NCBI GenBank assembly: GCA_016722655.1
Contig: JADKIR010000004.1
Span: 3,038,001 to 3,102,000, forward strand
DNA length: 64,000 nucleotides
Direction of reading: 5' to 3'
Origin: Cytophagaceae bacterium
GTDB taxonomy: Bacteria; Bacteroidota; Bacteroidia; Cytophagales; Spirosomataceae
This document shows positions 18,885 to 27,453 of the stretch, piece by piece (position 1 is the first letter of the stretch; the number at the start of each line of letters is the position of its first letter). The notes beneath the pieces were generated by a model. It did no database searches. It worked only from the letters and a program-made list of their open reading frames with translations, and was not told where the DNA came from. A program made the position numbers and the translations under genes.

Positions 18885-20357
18885 ATGAAAGATAATAAGC
18901 AAAATAATGGTCGGAGGGAGTTTTTGAAAACCGGGCTTTTAGCGGCTGGTTCGTTTTTTATTGTGCCCAGGCACGTGTTAGGGAAAGGGTTTTTAGCACC
19001 AAGCGATAAACTTAACCTGGCATCAATAGGAGCAGGTGGAAAAGGCTGGTCCGACATCAATAATGCTTTTAACAATGGTGCCAACAATGTGGTTGCCCTA
19101 TGTGATGTGGACTTTAACCAGGCCAAAAGAGCTGTGGAGAAATGGCCCAATGCAAAGAAATTTACAGATTTCAGAGTTATGTTTGAGCAGATGAAAGGGC
19201 AGATTGACGGCGTTACGATATCAGCACCTGACCATATACATGGAGTAGCAGCCATGACTGCCATGCAAAATGGCGTGCATGTGTATGTGCAAAAACCTCT
19301 GACTCACAATATTTATGAAGCCAGAATGCTCACCGAGGCTGCCCGGAAATACAAAATAGTAAGCCAGATGGGTAACCAAGGAGCCTCTAACCCTGGTCAA
19401 CAACAGATGATTGAGTGGTTTAAGAAAGGAATGATCGGAACTGTAGATACTGTGTATGTATGGACCAACCGCCCGGTGTGGCCACAAGGAATACCTGTTC
19501 CTAAAGATAAGCCTGCTCTTCCGGAAAGCATGAGTGCCGAAAACTGGGATGTGTTTATAGGGCCTGCTCAATACGTTGATTATCACCCGCTTTATCATCC
19601 GTTTAAGTGGAGAGGTTGGTGGAACTTTGGTACCGGAGCACTGGGCGATATGGGCTGCCACCTGATTGATCCGCCTTTCAGAGTGCTGGAACTCGGCTAC
19701 CCAACTGAGGTAGAATGTAGCGTAGGGCAGGTGTTTACCAAAGACTGGACACCAGAGTATATACCTGAGGGTTGTCCGCCATCGTCACATGTGCAGCTCA
19801 AATTCCCTGCAAGCAAAAAGAATAAAAAAGACATCAAAATGATTTGGACTGATGGAGGTATAAGACCGTTCCATCCCGATTTGATTCCTGCCAATGATTC
19901 AATTGGTGAAAATGGCAGTGGCAACGGTGTGATGATGATGGGCTCAAAAGGTATTATGACTTGCGGAACCTATGGTTTGACTCCGAAAGTTTATAAAAAC
20001 AACGGTGAGGTAATTGAAATGCCAAAAGACTATGCCACTAAAAATCCTTATGAAAAACTACCGGAATATGGGCATCAGGTAGCCTGGTGCGATGCAGTGA
20101 AAGAGGGTTTTGGTGGGAAAATCCATCAGGAACTGACTTCTTCACTGGATTATTCAGGTCCATTGACCGAAACTGTTCTGATGGGTAATCTGGCAATCAG
20201 GAGTTATGCTTTAGGTAAAAAACGCACCAATGGTGGCCTTGATTTTGATGGTCGTAAAAAGCTTCTTTGGGATGGTGGTAACATGAAAATCACCAATTAT
20301 GACGACGCCAACCAGTTTGTGGGCCGTGAGTACCGCGAAGGCTGGAAATTGATTTGA
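18885..20357 (+). CDS. Tat-exported Gfo/Idh/MocA family oxidoreductase
   Basis: A 490-residue protein with a twin-arginine signal (RREFLKTGLLAAGSFF), then an NAD(P)-binding Rossmann domain (NLASIGAGGKGWSDI, VVALCDVD) and the family motif VYVQKPLTHNIYEA, where EKP is QKP. The C-terminal beta domain ends in a long tail. In Bacteroidota such Tat-exported members bind their nucleotide before export and act on sugars or glycosides in the periplasm, but the substrate here is unknown. The gene stands alone with a terminator after it. Confidence 0.88.
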   Translation: MKDNKQNNGRREFLKTGLLAAGSFFIVPRHVLGKGFLAPSDKLNLASIGAGGKGWSDINNAFNNGANNVVALCDVDFNQAKRAVEKWPNAKKFTDFRVMFEQMKGQIDGVTISAPDHIHGVAAMTAMQNGVHVYVQKPLTHNIYEARMLTEAARKYKIVSQMGNQGASNPGQQQMIEWFKKGMIGTVDTVYVWTNRPVWPQGIPVPKDKPALPESMSAENWDVFIGPAQYVDYHPLYHPFKWRGWWNFGTGALGDMGCHLIDPPFRVLELGYPTEVECSVGQVFTKDWTPEYIPEGCPPSSHVQLKFPASKKNKKDIKMIWTDGGIRPFHPDLIPANDSIGENGSGNGVMMMGSKGIMTCGTYGLTPKVYKNNGEVIEMPKDYATKNPYEKLPEYGHQVAWCDAVKEGFGGKIHQELTSSLDYSGPLTETVLMGNLAIRSYALGKKRTNGGLDFDGRKKLLWDGGNMKITNYDDANQFVGREYREGWKLI

Positions 20358-20383
20358 TAATTATTTTCTGTATTGTGTTTAAG

Positions 20384-20410
20384 AAAGCCTTCCGAAAGGG
20401 GGGCTTTTTT
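20384..20410 (+). terminator. Terminator after the oxidoreductase gene
   Basis: A 10-bp stem with two G-T pairs closes a GAAA tetraloop (20384-20393, 20398-20407) and is followed by T residues, 27 nt after the stop. Confidence 0.8.
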
Positions 20411-20474
20411 GGTGTATGAATTGAGTAATTTGGGATTAAAAAGTGACAAAAAAATAGATAAATATTACTTACAA

Positions 20475-20894
20475 TCAAAACTCCATCTTAAAATATTTTA
20501 TCCCTTTCTCAATCATTTCTTTGAGAACGTTTTCATCAATGTCTGCTAGTTTTTTGATGTAAAAACAACCTTTGGCGGCTTTGTGCTTGCCGAGACGGGA
20601 AAGCAATTCCTGTTTTTCGGTTTTGTCGAAATATAAGTAGAGTGAAAAGGCGTCTTTGCGTGGTGAAAAACCTATTTTGCACATATCGCCTTCATGGCCT
20701 GAGGCATATTTATAATGATAATTTCCGAAGCCTATTATACTGGGTCCCCACATTTTAGGTTCCTCGCCGCTGGCTTCCTGCATTATATCAATGAGCCGCA
20801 TGGAGTCGTTGTATTTGGTTTCATTTTCAGGTCTTTCCAGAAACTCAAGCACTGAAGTGTCCGTAACTTTGGTTTTTAGCTCATATTTAGCCAT
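20475..20894 (-). CDS. DUF1801 family protein
   Basis: A 139-residue cytoplasmic protein of the DUF1801 (YdhG-like) family: MRLIDIMQEASGEEPKMWGPSIIGFG and HYKYASGHEGDMCKIGFSPRK are characteristic. Function is unknown; the fold resembles the frataxin/YjbR type. Its start overlaps the end of the tag gene by 8 bp, so the two are co-translated. The C-terminal half has the usual GKHKAAKGCFYIKKLADID segment. Confidence 0.85.
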   Translation of the reverse strand: MAKYELKTKVTDTSVLEFLERPENETKYNDSMRLIDIMQEASGEEPKMWGPSIIGFGNYHYKYASGHEGDMCKIGFSPRKDAFSLYLYFDKTEKQELLSRLGKHKAAKGCFYIKKLADIDENVLKEMIEKGIKYFKMEF

Positions 20895-21411
20895 GATTTT
20901 TTATTTTTTCTAAGGTTTCACAATCAGGGTCATGAGCCCCGAGCAAATATCCGGTACTCATAAGGAATTCGTTTACGATCTCTCCTCCGGTAAATTTAAA
21001 AGTTTTTTTGAAAATCTTCACCCATTCTTCTTTAGTTTTTGGGTGGTGGTGCTCTATCCAGTTTTTAAAGCTGCCATGTTCGTTCTGAAGTTTCAGGATT
21101 ACGCCGGCATTATGGATGGCGGCATTGATTTTAAGTCGGTTACGGATAATTTCTGGATTTTGGAGCAAATCGTAAAAGCTATTTTCGTCAAATTCTGCCA
21201 CTTTTTTTATTTGATAATTGGCATAGGCTTTTCTGAAACCCTCTTGTTTTTTCAGGATGATGTCCCATGATAGCCCCGCCTGGTTGATTTCCAGAATCAG
21301 CCGACCAAAAAGCTCATTATCGTCATCAATTGGGAAACCATATTGGGTGTCGTGATATATTTTGTGGTGATTGCCTTCAGGGAGGGTTTTACAGTAAGTG
21401 CAATAGGACAT
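20887..21411 (-). CDS. tag: DNA-3-methyladenine glycosylase I
   Basis: A 174-residue HhH-fold glycosylase that removes 3-methyladenine from alkylated DNA. The zinc-binding residues of the Tag family are visible: Cys near the N-terminus (SYCTYC), a His in YHDTQYGFP, and the C-terminal H and C of GAHDPDC. The segment LEINQAGLSWDIILKKQEGFRKA forms the family active-site region. Slightly shorter than the 185-190 residues of the E. coli enzyme. It is followed in overlap by a DUF1801 gene. Confidence 0.92.
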   Translation of the reverse strand: MSYCTYCKTLPEGNHHKIYHDTQYGFPIDDDNELFGRLILEINQAGLSWDIILKKQEGFRKAYANYQIKKVAEFDENSFYDLLQNPEIIRNRLKINAAIHNAGVILKLQNEHGSFKNWIEHHHPKTKEEWVKIFKKTFKFTGGEIVNEFLMSTGYLLGAHDPDCETLEKIKNHG

Positions 21412-21500
21412 GCTATTTTAGATTTTTATTTTCATCAAAAATAAAAATTAATTTTAACTCTGGATTGTTATTAATTCAGATTGATAAATAACATAGCAAA

Positions 21501-22661
21501 ATGATAAATAATTTTTCGTTTCAGAATCCTGTTAAAATTGTTTTTGGGAAGGGGTCGATAGCACAATTACCCAAGTTGATTGATAAAAAATATAAAATTA
21601 TGCTCACTTATGGTGGGGGCAGCATATTTAAAAATGGCGTATATGAGCAAGTGAAAAAAGGTTTGGAAGGCTATAATATTGTGGAATTTGGAGGAATAGA
21701 ACCCAATCCAACTTATGAAACGCTGATGAAGGCAGTGGAAATGGGTAGATCTGAAAATGTTGATTTTTTGCTACCTGTTGGCGGAGGCTCAGTGCTGGAC
21801 GGTACAAAATTTATTGCTGCCGCTATACCTTATCAGGGAAAAGACGAATGGAATGATATAGTGCTCGGAGCCAAAAGATACACCGGGGCATTGCCGATTG
21901 GAGCTGTGCTCACATTACCTGCAACAGGCTCAGAAATGAACTATTATGCAGTAATATCGAGAACCGAAACTCAGGAAAAATACGGTATGGGTAGTCCGGT
22001 GTTATATCCAAAATTCTCGATTCTTGACCCCGAAACAACTTTTTCTTTACCAAAAACCCAAATCGCCAATGGCTTAGCTGATGCTTTTGTGCATGTAATG
22101 GAGCAATATCTGACTTTTGACCAAAATACCCCAATCCAGGATAGATTTGCTGAAGGAGTACTGAGCACTTTGATAGAAGTGGCTCCAAAAGTGTTGAAAG
22201 AAAAACCTGAATACGAAGACATGGCCAATTACATGTGGGCAGCCACTGTGGCATTAAACGGCTGGATATCAGTTGGCGTAGCACAGGACTGGGCTACGCA
22301 CGCCATCGGGCATGAGATTACGGCACTTCATGGTATCGATCATGCCCGCACACTTGCGGTGGTTTTACCCCATTTGATGGAGTACAAAAAAGAGCAAAAA
22401 CTTAGCAAATTGGTTCAATATGGTAAACGGGTATGGGATATCAATGCCGATGCTGATCAAACTGCCAATCTGGCCATTGAGAAAACAGCAGCCTTTTTTG
22501 AGTCTTTAGGAATACCTTCAAAAGCCTCTGCTTACGGCATTGGAGAGGAAACCATTGCTGAAATTGAAAAACGTTTTGCCGAGAGAAATCAGAAAATAGG
22601 AGAACATGCCGATATTACTTCGACAGATATCAGGAAAATTTTGGAATTGAGTATTGGTTGA
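21501..22661 (+). CDS. yqhD: Iron-containing alcohol dehydrogenase, YqhD-like
   Basis: A 386-residue group III metal-dependent alcohol dehydrogenase, probably NADPH-dependent and reducing short-chain aldehydes. The nucleotide-binding GGGSVLDGTKFIA motif (YqhD type, with D and G in place of the usual S), the metal ligands in NGLADAFVHVMEQY (Asp, His), and two His in HAIGHEITALHGIDHARTLA are all present. The length matches YqhD. It converges on a lipoprotein gene, whose stop abuts its own with no space. Confidence 0.9.
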   Translation: MINNFSFQNPVKIVFGKGSIAQLPKLIDKKYKIMLTYGGGSIFKNGVYEQVKKGLEGYNIVEFGGIEPNPTYETLMKAVEMGRSENVDFLLPVGGGSVLDGTKFIAAAIPYQGKDEWNDIVLGAKRYTGALPIGAVLTLPATGSEMNYYAVISRTETQEKYGMGSPVLYPKFSILDPETTFSLPKTQIANGLADAFVHVMEQYLTFDQNTPIQDRFAEGVLSTLIEVAPKVLKEKPEYEDMANYMWAATVALNGWISVGVAQDWATHAIGHEITALHGIDHARTLAVVLPHLMEYKKEQKLSKLVQYGKRVWDINADADQTANLAIEKTAAFFESLGIPSKASAYGIGEETIAEIEKRFAERNQKIGEHADITSTDIRKILELSIG

Positions 22662-23300
22662 CTATTTCTTAATTTCCAGCTCTGTAATCACATTTTGGCT
22701 TCTTTCTTCATAAAACGCCGTCAGGATTTTATTGTTTTTTGCTACCATTTCCGGTGTTATGAAATATTCGAATTCAACCGCATTTCCTTCAGATGAGGTT
22801 ATTGTAATTTTTCCGGGTAAATCACCTTCGGTAGTTTGATCTGCACCGGTGAGTTTGCCAGTGATTTTTTTGGTTTCTGGAGTAAGCAATACTTCGTTTT
22901 CATGGAATATGGTATTGTTTTTTTCTCTTAGATCAAGTAAAGCTTTGGACACGTTAACAATAAATGTAAAATCTATTTTTTTGCCAATTGACTCATTGAG
23001 CTTTTTTGGATTCAGGCCTTCGATTTCTTCCATGTTTAAAGAATAAACCTCGGTGGTATTTAACTCAGGAAATTCAATTTCTAAAGTAAAAAACGGATAA
23101 CCACTGTCTTGAACAATTCTCAAAACGCCGGATTCATGTACGGGTTCACCATTTGGAAATGAATCTGCTTCAAGATTTGAAGGATATTTTGTTGTGTCAG
23201 CAACAGTAGATGCATCAGCAGATTCCTGACTTTGTGAAGAGCTGGTAGCACATGCCATAGAGCCTAATAATAAGACTACAACGTAAATTATTGTTTTCAT
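22662..23300 (-). CDS. Lipoprotein of unknown function
   Basis: A 212-residue lipoprotein, starting at ATG 23300 where a signal peptide with lipobox GSMAC begins; the frame extends to a TTG at 23333 within the preceding gene end. After the signal is a Ser/Gln/Ala linker, then a domain with alternating hydrophobic strands. Phrases such as LNPKKLNESIGKKIDFTF and GKLTGADQTTEGDLPGKITI recall small beta-barrel (OB-like) binding modules, but no family is recognised. It follows the Nudix gene by 29 nt and may be co-transcribed with it. Confidence 0.65.
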   Translation of the reverse strand: MKTIIYVVVLLLGSMACATSSSQSQESADASTVADTTKYPSNLEADSFPNGEPVHESGVLRIVQDSGYPFFTLEIEFPELNTTEVYSLNMEEIEGLNPKKLNESIGKKIDFTFIVNVSKALLDLREKNNTIFHENEVLLTPETKKITGKLTGADQTTEGDLPGKITITSSEGNAVEFEYFITPEMVAKNNKILTAFYEERSQNVITELEIKK

Positions 23301-23329
23301 GCTTTTTAGAGGTTTAAATTTTTTGGTTT

Positions 23330-24004
23330 TCAAAGTTTCTTAAGTAATTCCCAATCTTTTATTTGGCTAAGATATAAATAATTGAGCAAAAGGCCATTTG
23401 TATTGTTTAATTTTCTGTGAGCTTCTAAAAATGGCAAAACTACGGTTGTAATTCTTTCAAATTCGTAGTCTGTTCCCATGTTTTGATGATTCAGAGCGTC
23501 TATTTTTTCCTTTGATAATAAGAGTTCACAATAGAAAAAATACATACATTCGTCACTGGTTCCGGTACTTGGAAAAAGCCTTCTGTTGTTTTCCAATGGC
23601 TGCAATTGATCTGCGGTAATTTCTATTCCAGTCTCCTCTTTTACTTCCTGAAGGGCAATTTGGGCAGGAGTAACTGTGCCATCGACCATTCCGGCAGGAT
23701 GTTCATAGGTGTAGCCTCCATCTGCAATTCTCCTTTGTTTTACCAAAATCAGATATTTCTCCAATGTATTTTCATCAATAAGGCAAATTAAAATACTCAC
23801 TACTTCGCCTTTTAGGAAACATACCGGAGGGATTTTGTCGCCTTCAGGGGTTTCGGCGTCGAGCATGAGCAACGAAAACAACACTTCGCCATTGTAGCGA
23901 TATCGGGTGAATTTCTCCTCTATGTTATTAATTTTCAATCCATTTTTCTCAAGATTACTTTTCCAAAGTTTGAATTTATGGGCGTTTTCGAGGGTTTCTT
24001 TCAT
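23330..24004 (-). CDS. Nudix hydrolase
   Basis: A 224-residue Nudix protein of the ADP-sugar pyrophosphatase-like group. The Nudix box lies in AGMVDGTVTPAQIALQEVKEETGI. The catalytic E residues of the EE pair (VKEETG) are kept, but the Arg of the REUxEE core is Gln and the first Glu after the G-x5 is replaced, so activity or substrate may differ from canonical enzymes. The YEHPAG and SDECMYFF segments fit the family. Cytoplasmic. Confidence 0.78.
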   Translation of the reverse strand: MKETLENAHKFKLWKSNLEKNGLKINNIEEKFTRYRYNGEVLFSLLMLDAETPEGDKIPPVCFLKGEVVSILICLIDENTLEKYLILVKQRRIADGGYTYEHPAGMVDGTVTPAQIALQEVKEETGIEITADQLQPLENNRRLFPSTGTSDECMYFFYCELLLSKEKIDALNHQNMGTDYEFERITTVVLPFLEAHRKLNNTNGLLLNYLYLSQIKDWELLKKL

Positions 24005-24047
24005 TACTATATTTTATACTTTTTTCTTAATCTTAGGATGTGAGCAT

Positions 24048-24105
24048 TTCGGTTCTGACCGGTTTTAAAATTACCGGTCTGCCCTTCGGTGCTGACCGGT
24101 TTTAA
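24048..24105. repeat. Pair of 21-bp imperfect direct repeats
   Basis: Two near-identical copies (24048-24068 and 24085-24105) share the core ctgaccggttttaa and lie 37 bp apart between the Nudix and DUF3820 genes; the second copy overlaps the DUF3820 stop. Probably a local duplication that extended the gene end. Confidence 0.5.
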
Positions 24106-24347
24106 GGTCTGGCTTTTGGTTTGGAGCGATAGATAGCTTTTAGTTTGGTAATTATTTCCTGCAATCCATTGGATTTAATTTCATAAACGGTGGCCAGCTG
24201 CTGTCCCAATCTGCCTGGTGGAAAACCGCCTTTTCTCATAAACCATTCCAGATAACTTACCGGAAGGTCTGAAAGAGTGGTGCCTTTATATTTTCCAAAA
24301 GGCATGTCTTCAGTCACGATTTCAATTAATATTTTTTTATCAAACAT
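24102..24347 (-). CDS. DUF3820 family protein
   Basis: An 81-residue protein of the DUF3820/QSregVF_b family. The signature MPFGKYKGTTLSDLPVSYLEW, with a downstream Gly-Phe-Pro stretch, is clear. Members are small helical proteins; some bacterial copies are implicated in nucleic-acid-linked functions, but no role is proven. The C-terminal SKPKARP tail overlaps a duplicated 21-bp repeat and may be a late extension. Confidence 0.8.
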   Translation of the reverse strand: MFDKKILIEIVTEDMPFGKYKGTTLSDLPVSYLEWFMRKGGFPPGRLGQQLATVYEIKSNGLQEIITKLKAIYRSKPKARP

Positions 24348-24386
24348 ATATACTTGTTCAAAAATGTAAATTTAACAATCAATGTT

Positions 24387-24394
24387 TAGATTTG
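24387..24394 (+). promoter_or_regulatory. -7 box for the HTH-Fic-like gene
   Basis: TAGATTTG lies 22 nt upstream of ATG 24416. It overlaps the TTG at 24392, which argues that the true start is 24416. Confidence 0.45.
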
Positions 24395-24415
24395 TTTTTT
24401 GAAATATTTACTTCA

Positions 24416-25489
24416 ATGGATCGCCTTCTAAAAAATACCAGAATTCAATTTGGCTTAAAATTACAAGAGATTTCCCTAACTACGGGAATAGATAAGGCTC
24501 TTTTGTCAAAATTTGAAAATGGCTCCCGAATTCCACCCGAAAAAGCCCTTTTTTCCCTTTCCAATGCATATAGGATTCCTGAAAAAAAATTAAGAGAAGA
24601 ATTTGTTATTGCTAAAATTATTGAATTGGTTAAAGGTTTTGATAACCCACAATCAGTTCTGGAGAAAGGTCTGGATAGACTGAATGAAATGGACAAGGAA
24701 ATACTTGGAATTTTTGCTCAGGTAGAGGAAAAATTAGGAAGTAAGATATTAAGAGTCGAAAAAAATCTAAAGAAATGGCTCCGACTAAGTTCAAAAGACA
24801 AAGATTTCACGGAAGAATTAAGAAAGAAACTTGTGCTGGAATATATTCAGGAGTCTTGTTTTTGGTTTAAAATTAACGTTACCAATGAGCAGGTTGTAGA
24901 GTTTTTGAACACAAGAAATCTAGAAGCCGGATTAAATTTTACACAGTATTTGACGCTGGTAAATCTGAAAGAGGTTTTGAATGATATTACTGAGGGAAGA
25001 ATGGAAGATGAAGAATTTGGGATAATTTTTTTGGAAAATATTCATCAGAGACTTTATAATGGCATAAAAGAAGCAAGTCCGGGAAAACTCAGAGAAATGG
25101 AAGTGCCGGCCTCCAAACAAAATGTGTTATTCGATGAAATAAGTACTTTACCACCGGAATTTGAAGACATGGACAAGTATTTCAAATTTAATAATCAAAA
25201 AAGTCATCCGATTTTATTGGCCATGGAATTGGTGTATAAAATTATGATTTTGAAGCCATTCGAAATTGGAAATGAACGTGTGGCCTTTCTGATTTTTAAT
25301 TATATTTTGCAAAAGAAAGGTTTTCCATTGGTAGTTTTTGAAGGAAATGCATCAAATCAAGCTAAATTTAGAAACGCAATAAATGCCATGCCATCTGAAA
25401 TTGGGAAAACGATGCTTTTTGAATGGCTACTATCTCATTTATCTGAAACTTTAAAAGTTCAAACTGCCAATTTGCTGATTAAAGAATGA
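24416..25489 (+). CDS. HTH-Fic-like fusion protein with degenerate Fic motif
   Basis: A 357-residue protein with an N-terminal XRE-type helix-turn-helix (about residues 3-55, TRIQFGLKLQEISLTTGIDK then LLSKFENGSRIPP), a helical middle, and a C-terminal Fic-like domain. The Fic core normally reads HPFxDGN(G/K)R; here it is KPFEIGNERV (K280), so the catalytic His is replaced by Lys and the following residues also vary. AMPylation by the normal route is therefore unlikely. Start at ATG 24416 is supported by the -7 box and by the HTH beginning there. The stop overlaps the next start (ATGA), coupling it to the NamZ-like gene. Confidence 0.75.
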   Translation: MDRLLKNTRIQFGLKLQEISLTTGIDKALLSKFENGSRIPPEKALFSLSNAYRIPEKKLREEFVIAKIIELVKGFDNPQSVLEKGLDRLNEMDKEILGIFAQVEEKLGSKILRVEKNLKKWLRLSSKDKDFTEELRKKLVLEYIQESCFWFKINVTNEQVVEFLNTRNLEAGLNFTQYLTLVNLKEVLNDITEGRMEDEEFGIIFLENIHQRLYNGIKEASPGKLREMEVPASKQNVLFDEISTLPPEFEDMDKYFKFNNQKSHPILLAMELVYKIMILKPFEIGNERVAFLIFNYILQKKGFPLVVFEGNASNQAKFRNAINAMPSEIGKTMLFEWLLSHLSETLKVQTANLLIKE

Positions 25490-26613
25490 AAGAGAATTTT
25501 GATGTTCTAAATGACTTTAACAGGATCGGACTTTTTGCCAATCAAACCTCCTATGATTTTTCGGAAAATAAATATCTGATTGAGATTTTAGGCGAAAAAC
25601 TTAGGATAGTATTTGTGCCTGAGCATGGTTTCTTTTCCGAACTACAAGATCAGGTAACATTGGATAATGCTTCTGCGTATAAAATTCTAAATCCCAATGC
25701 CGAATATGTTTCAGTTTATGGCAGCAACAAACATTACAGTCTAAGATTTCCGCCTTTTAAATTGCTGGAATTGGAGTGCCTGATTATTGATATTCAGGAT
25801 ATTGGAGTGAGGTATTTTACCTATATCACAAGTGTTTTTTATTTATTTGAAACCCTGAAAATAAACAAAATAGACTTGCCTGTTTTTGTGGTCGACAGGC
25901 CAAATCCCAATATTGGAAGGATAGAGGGTACACCCCTCCAGGAAGAATACAAGTCATTTATAGGTGTTGCCGGACTGCCTCATTGTTATGGATTGAGTCT
26001 TTTTGATGTCGTAAAATGGCTAAAAGAAAAAGTAAAAAACAAAAATGAGCTTTTCTCTTTACCATTTTTAGAAGATAATTGGATTCAACCTTCTCCCAAT
26101 ATTCCTTCAAAAGAGACTTGCCGGGTTTATCCGGGTATGTGCCTGGTGGAAGGCACCACAATGAGTGAAGGACGGGGAACCACACTTCCATTTCAGATAT
26201 TTGGTTCGCCAGATTTGCGATTTGAAGATTTGGAAAAAATTAGAAAAAACATCGAAAAAAATTCTGGCCAGATTCCGGAACTTAAAGATAGCTGGGCACT
26301 GAGGCCACTGAAATTTATACCAACATTTCATAAACACGCCAAAACCGTTTGCAATGGTTTTCAAATTCATGTAACAAATCCCAATTTTCACTCACTGCTT
26401 TTTGGGTTAATATTGTTGAAAGAAATCAGCCGTTTCCTTGAACCCGAAAAACTTTGGCGTAAAGGCCCCTATGAATTTGGTAACGACAAAACTGCTATTG
26501 AATTATTGGTGGGGGATAAGGTGTTATTGGAATACCTATTTCAAGAAATAAATACCGAAGACTTGTACGGTTACATGAGGAAAGAAGAGAAGGATTGGAG
26601 TGAGAAAAATTGA
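25486..26613 (+). CDS. DUF1343 (NamZ-like) protein without signal peptide
   Basis: A 375-residue protein of the DUF1343 family, whose characterised member NamZ is an exo-beta-N-acetylmuramidase acting on peptidoglycan fragments. Family motifs are clear: VPEHGFFSE, IIDIQDIGVRYFTYI, VVDRPNPN, WIQPSPNIPS and VYPGMCLVEGTTMSEGRGT. Unlike most members it has no signal peptide, so a cytoplasmic role in muropeptide recycling is inferred. It starts 4 nt inside the upstream HTH-Fic-like gene, in translational coupling, which suggests that the regulator-like protein controls it. Confidence 0.88.
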   Translation: MKENFDVLNDFNRIGLFANQTSYDFSENKYLIEILGEKLRIVFVPEHGFFSELQDQVTLDNASAYKILNPNAEYVSVYGSNKHYSLRFPPFKLLELECLIIDIQDIGVRYFTYITSVFYLFETLKINKIDLPVFVVDRPNPNIGRIEGTPLQEEYKSFIGVAGLPHCYGLSLFDVVKWLKEKVKNKNELFSLPFLEDNWIQPSPNIPSKETCRVYPGMCLVEGTTMSEGRGTTLPFQIFGSPDLRFEDLEKIRKNIEKNSGQIPELKDSWALRPLKFIPTFHKHAKTVCNGFQIHVTNPNFHSLLFGLILLKEISRFLEPEKLWRKGPYEFGNDKTAIELLVGDKVLLEYLFQEINTEDLYGYMRKEEKDWSEKN

Positions 26614-26747
26614 TATACTTCCTAATAAATTATCTAAATTTTTAAACTCTTTGAAAATAGTTTTATAATTAAATGAATGCCATTAAATAGTTTTCTTCAA
26701 TTAATCGTAAAAATTTGAATGTTTTTTTTATAATTTAATAAAATAGC

Positions 26748-26788
26748 CTAAAAGTGTTTATTATAGTATTTTTAAAGAATACTTTTAG
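26748..26788 (-). terminator. Weak terminator downstream of the DUF4276 gene
   Basis: An 11-bp stem with one wobble (26748-26758 with 26778-26788) lies immediately after the gene, followed by A/T-rich sequence but only a modest T-run. Confidence 0.4.
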
Positions 26789-26791
26789 TGA

Positions 26792-27448
26792 TTAAATGCA
26801 TTCAAGTTTGGTTAACCAATTGTTGAACCGTGGGGATTTTTGCCTAATTCGTGTTAATCCAATTGCTTCTGATAAAATATCACCATATACTACTTTATTA
26901 TATCCTCTTATTATTCTCATTAACCTGTGGCTTGGTGATGTAGTACGATTATTGTTTATCATTTCCGGATTATCATAATCGGCAAAAGTTTTTTCAAGTT
27001 CAGGCATACCCACAATATCATCTTTAGGAATTTGACTTTTTATGATGTTTATATCATTGAAAAGTAAGCCTTCAAATTCGTGTAATTGCAGATAAGGAAT
27101 AAAACGATGCCTTAAAGATTCATCTATATCATCTAACATACCCTGCTCTAAAGCTTCCATTCTTTGGTTTAAGTCCACTATGGTATGAGCTTCTTCCCAT
27201 TGTGGAAATAGGTATTTATCATACATCCCATAATAATCAATAAATGTTGTTACATAAGCATTTGGCTCGGCCTTTAAGTGGGTTTCAATTTGTTCTTTTA
27301 ATTTACTCCACTTAACTATTCCTCCTCTTGATGCTTTGATTAATGGCGATTGAAGATATATGTTTTTGGAAATAAATGGGACTTGCAGATTTGTTTTTGT
27401 AAATGCTTGTTCTGTCGGTCCTTCACAAATCAATATTATTCTTTTCAT
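26792..27448 (-). CDS. DUF4276 family TOPRIM-like protein (defence-type effector candidate)
   Basis: A 218-residue protein of the DUF4276 family, which has a TOPRIM-like fold. The N-terminal strand ILICEGPTE supplies the TOPRIM glutamate (E9), followed by VTTFIDYYGMYD (D71) and LQLHEFEGLLF, all typical. In defence loci TOPRIM proteins often act as nucleases or RNA-targeting effectors controlled by an ATPase. It follows an AAA ATPase gene by 5 nt, so the pair is one unit. Nuclease activity is inferred, not proven for this family member. Confidence 0.82.
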   Translation of the reverse strand: MKRIILICEGPTEQAFTKTNLQVPFISKNIYLQSPLIKASRGGIVKWSKLKEQIETHLKAEPNAYVTTFIDYYGMYDKYLFPQWEEAHTIVDLNQRMEALEQGMLDDIDESLRHRFIPYLQLHEFEGLLFNDINIIKSQIPKDDIVGMPELEKTFADYDNPEMINNNRTTSPSHRLMRIIRGYNKVVYGDILSEAIGLTRIRQKSPRFNNWLTKLECI

Positions 27449-27453
27449 ACGTT

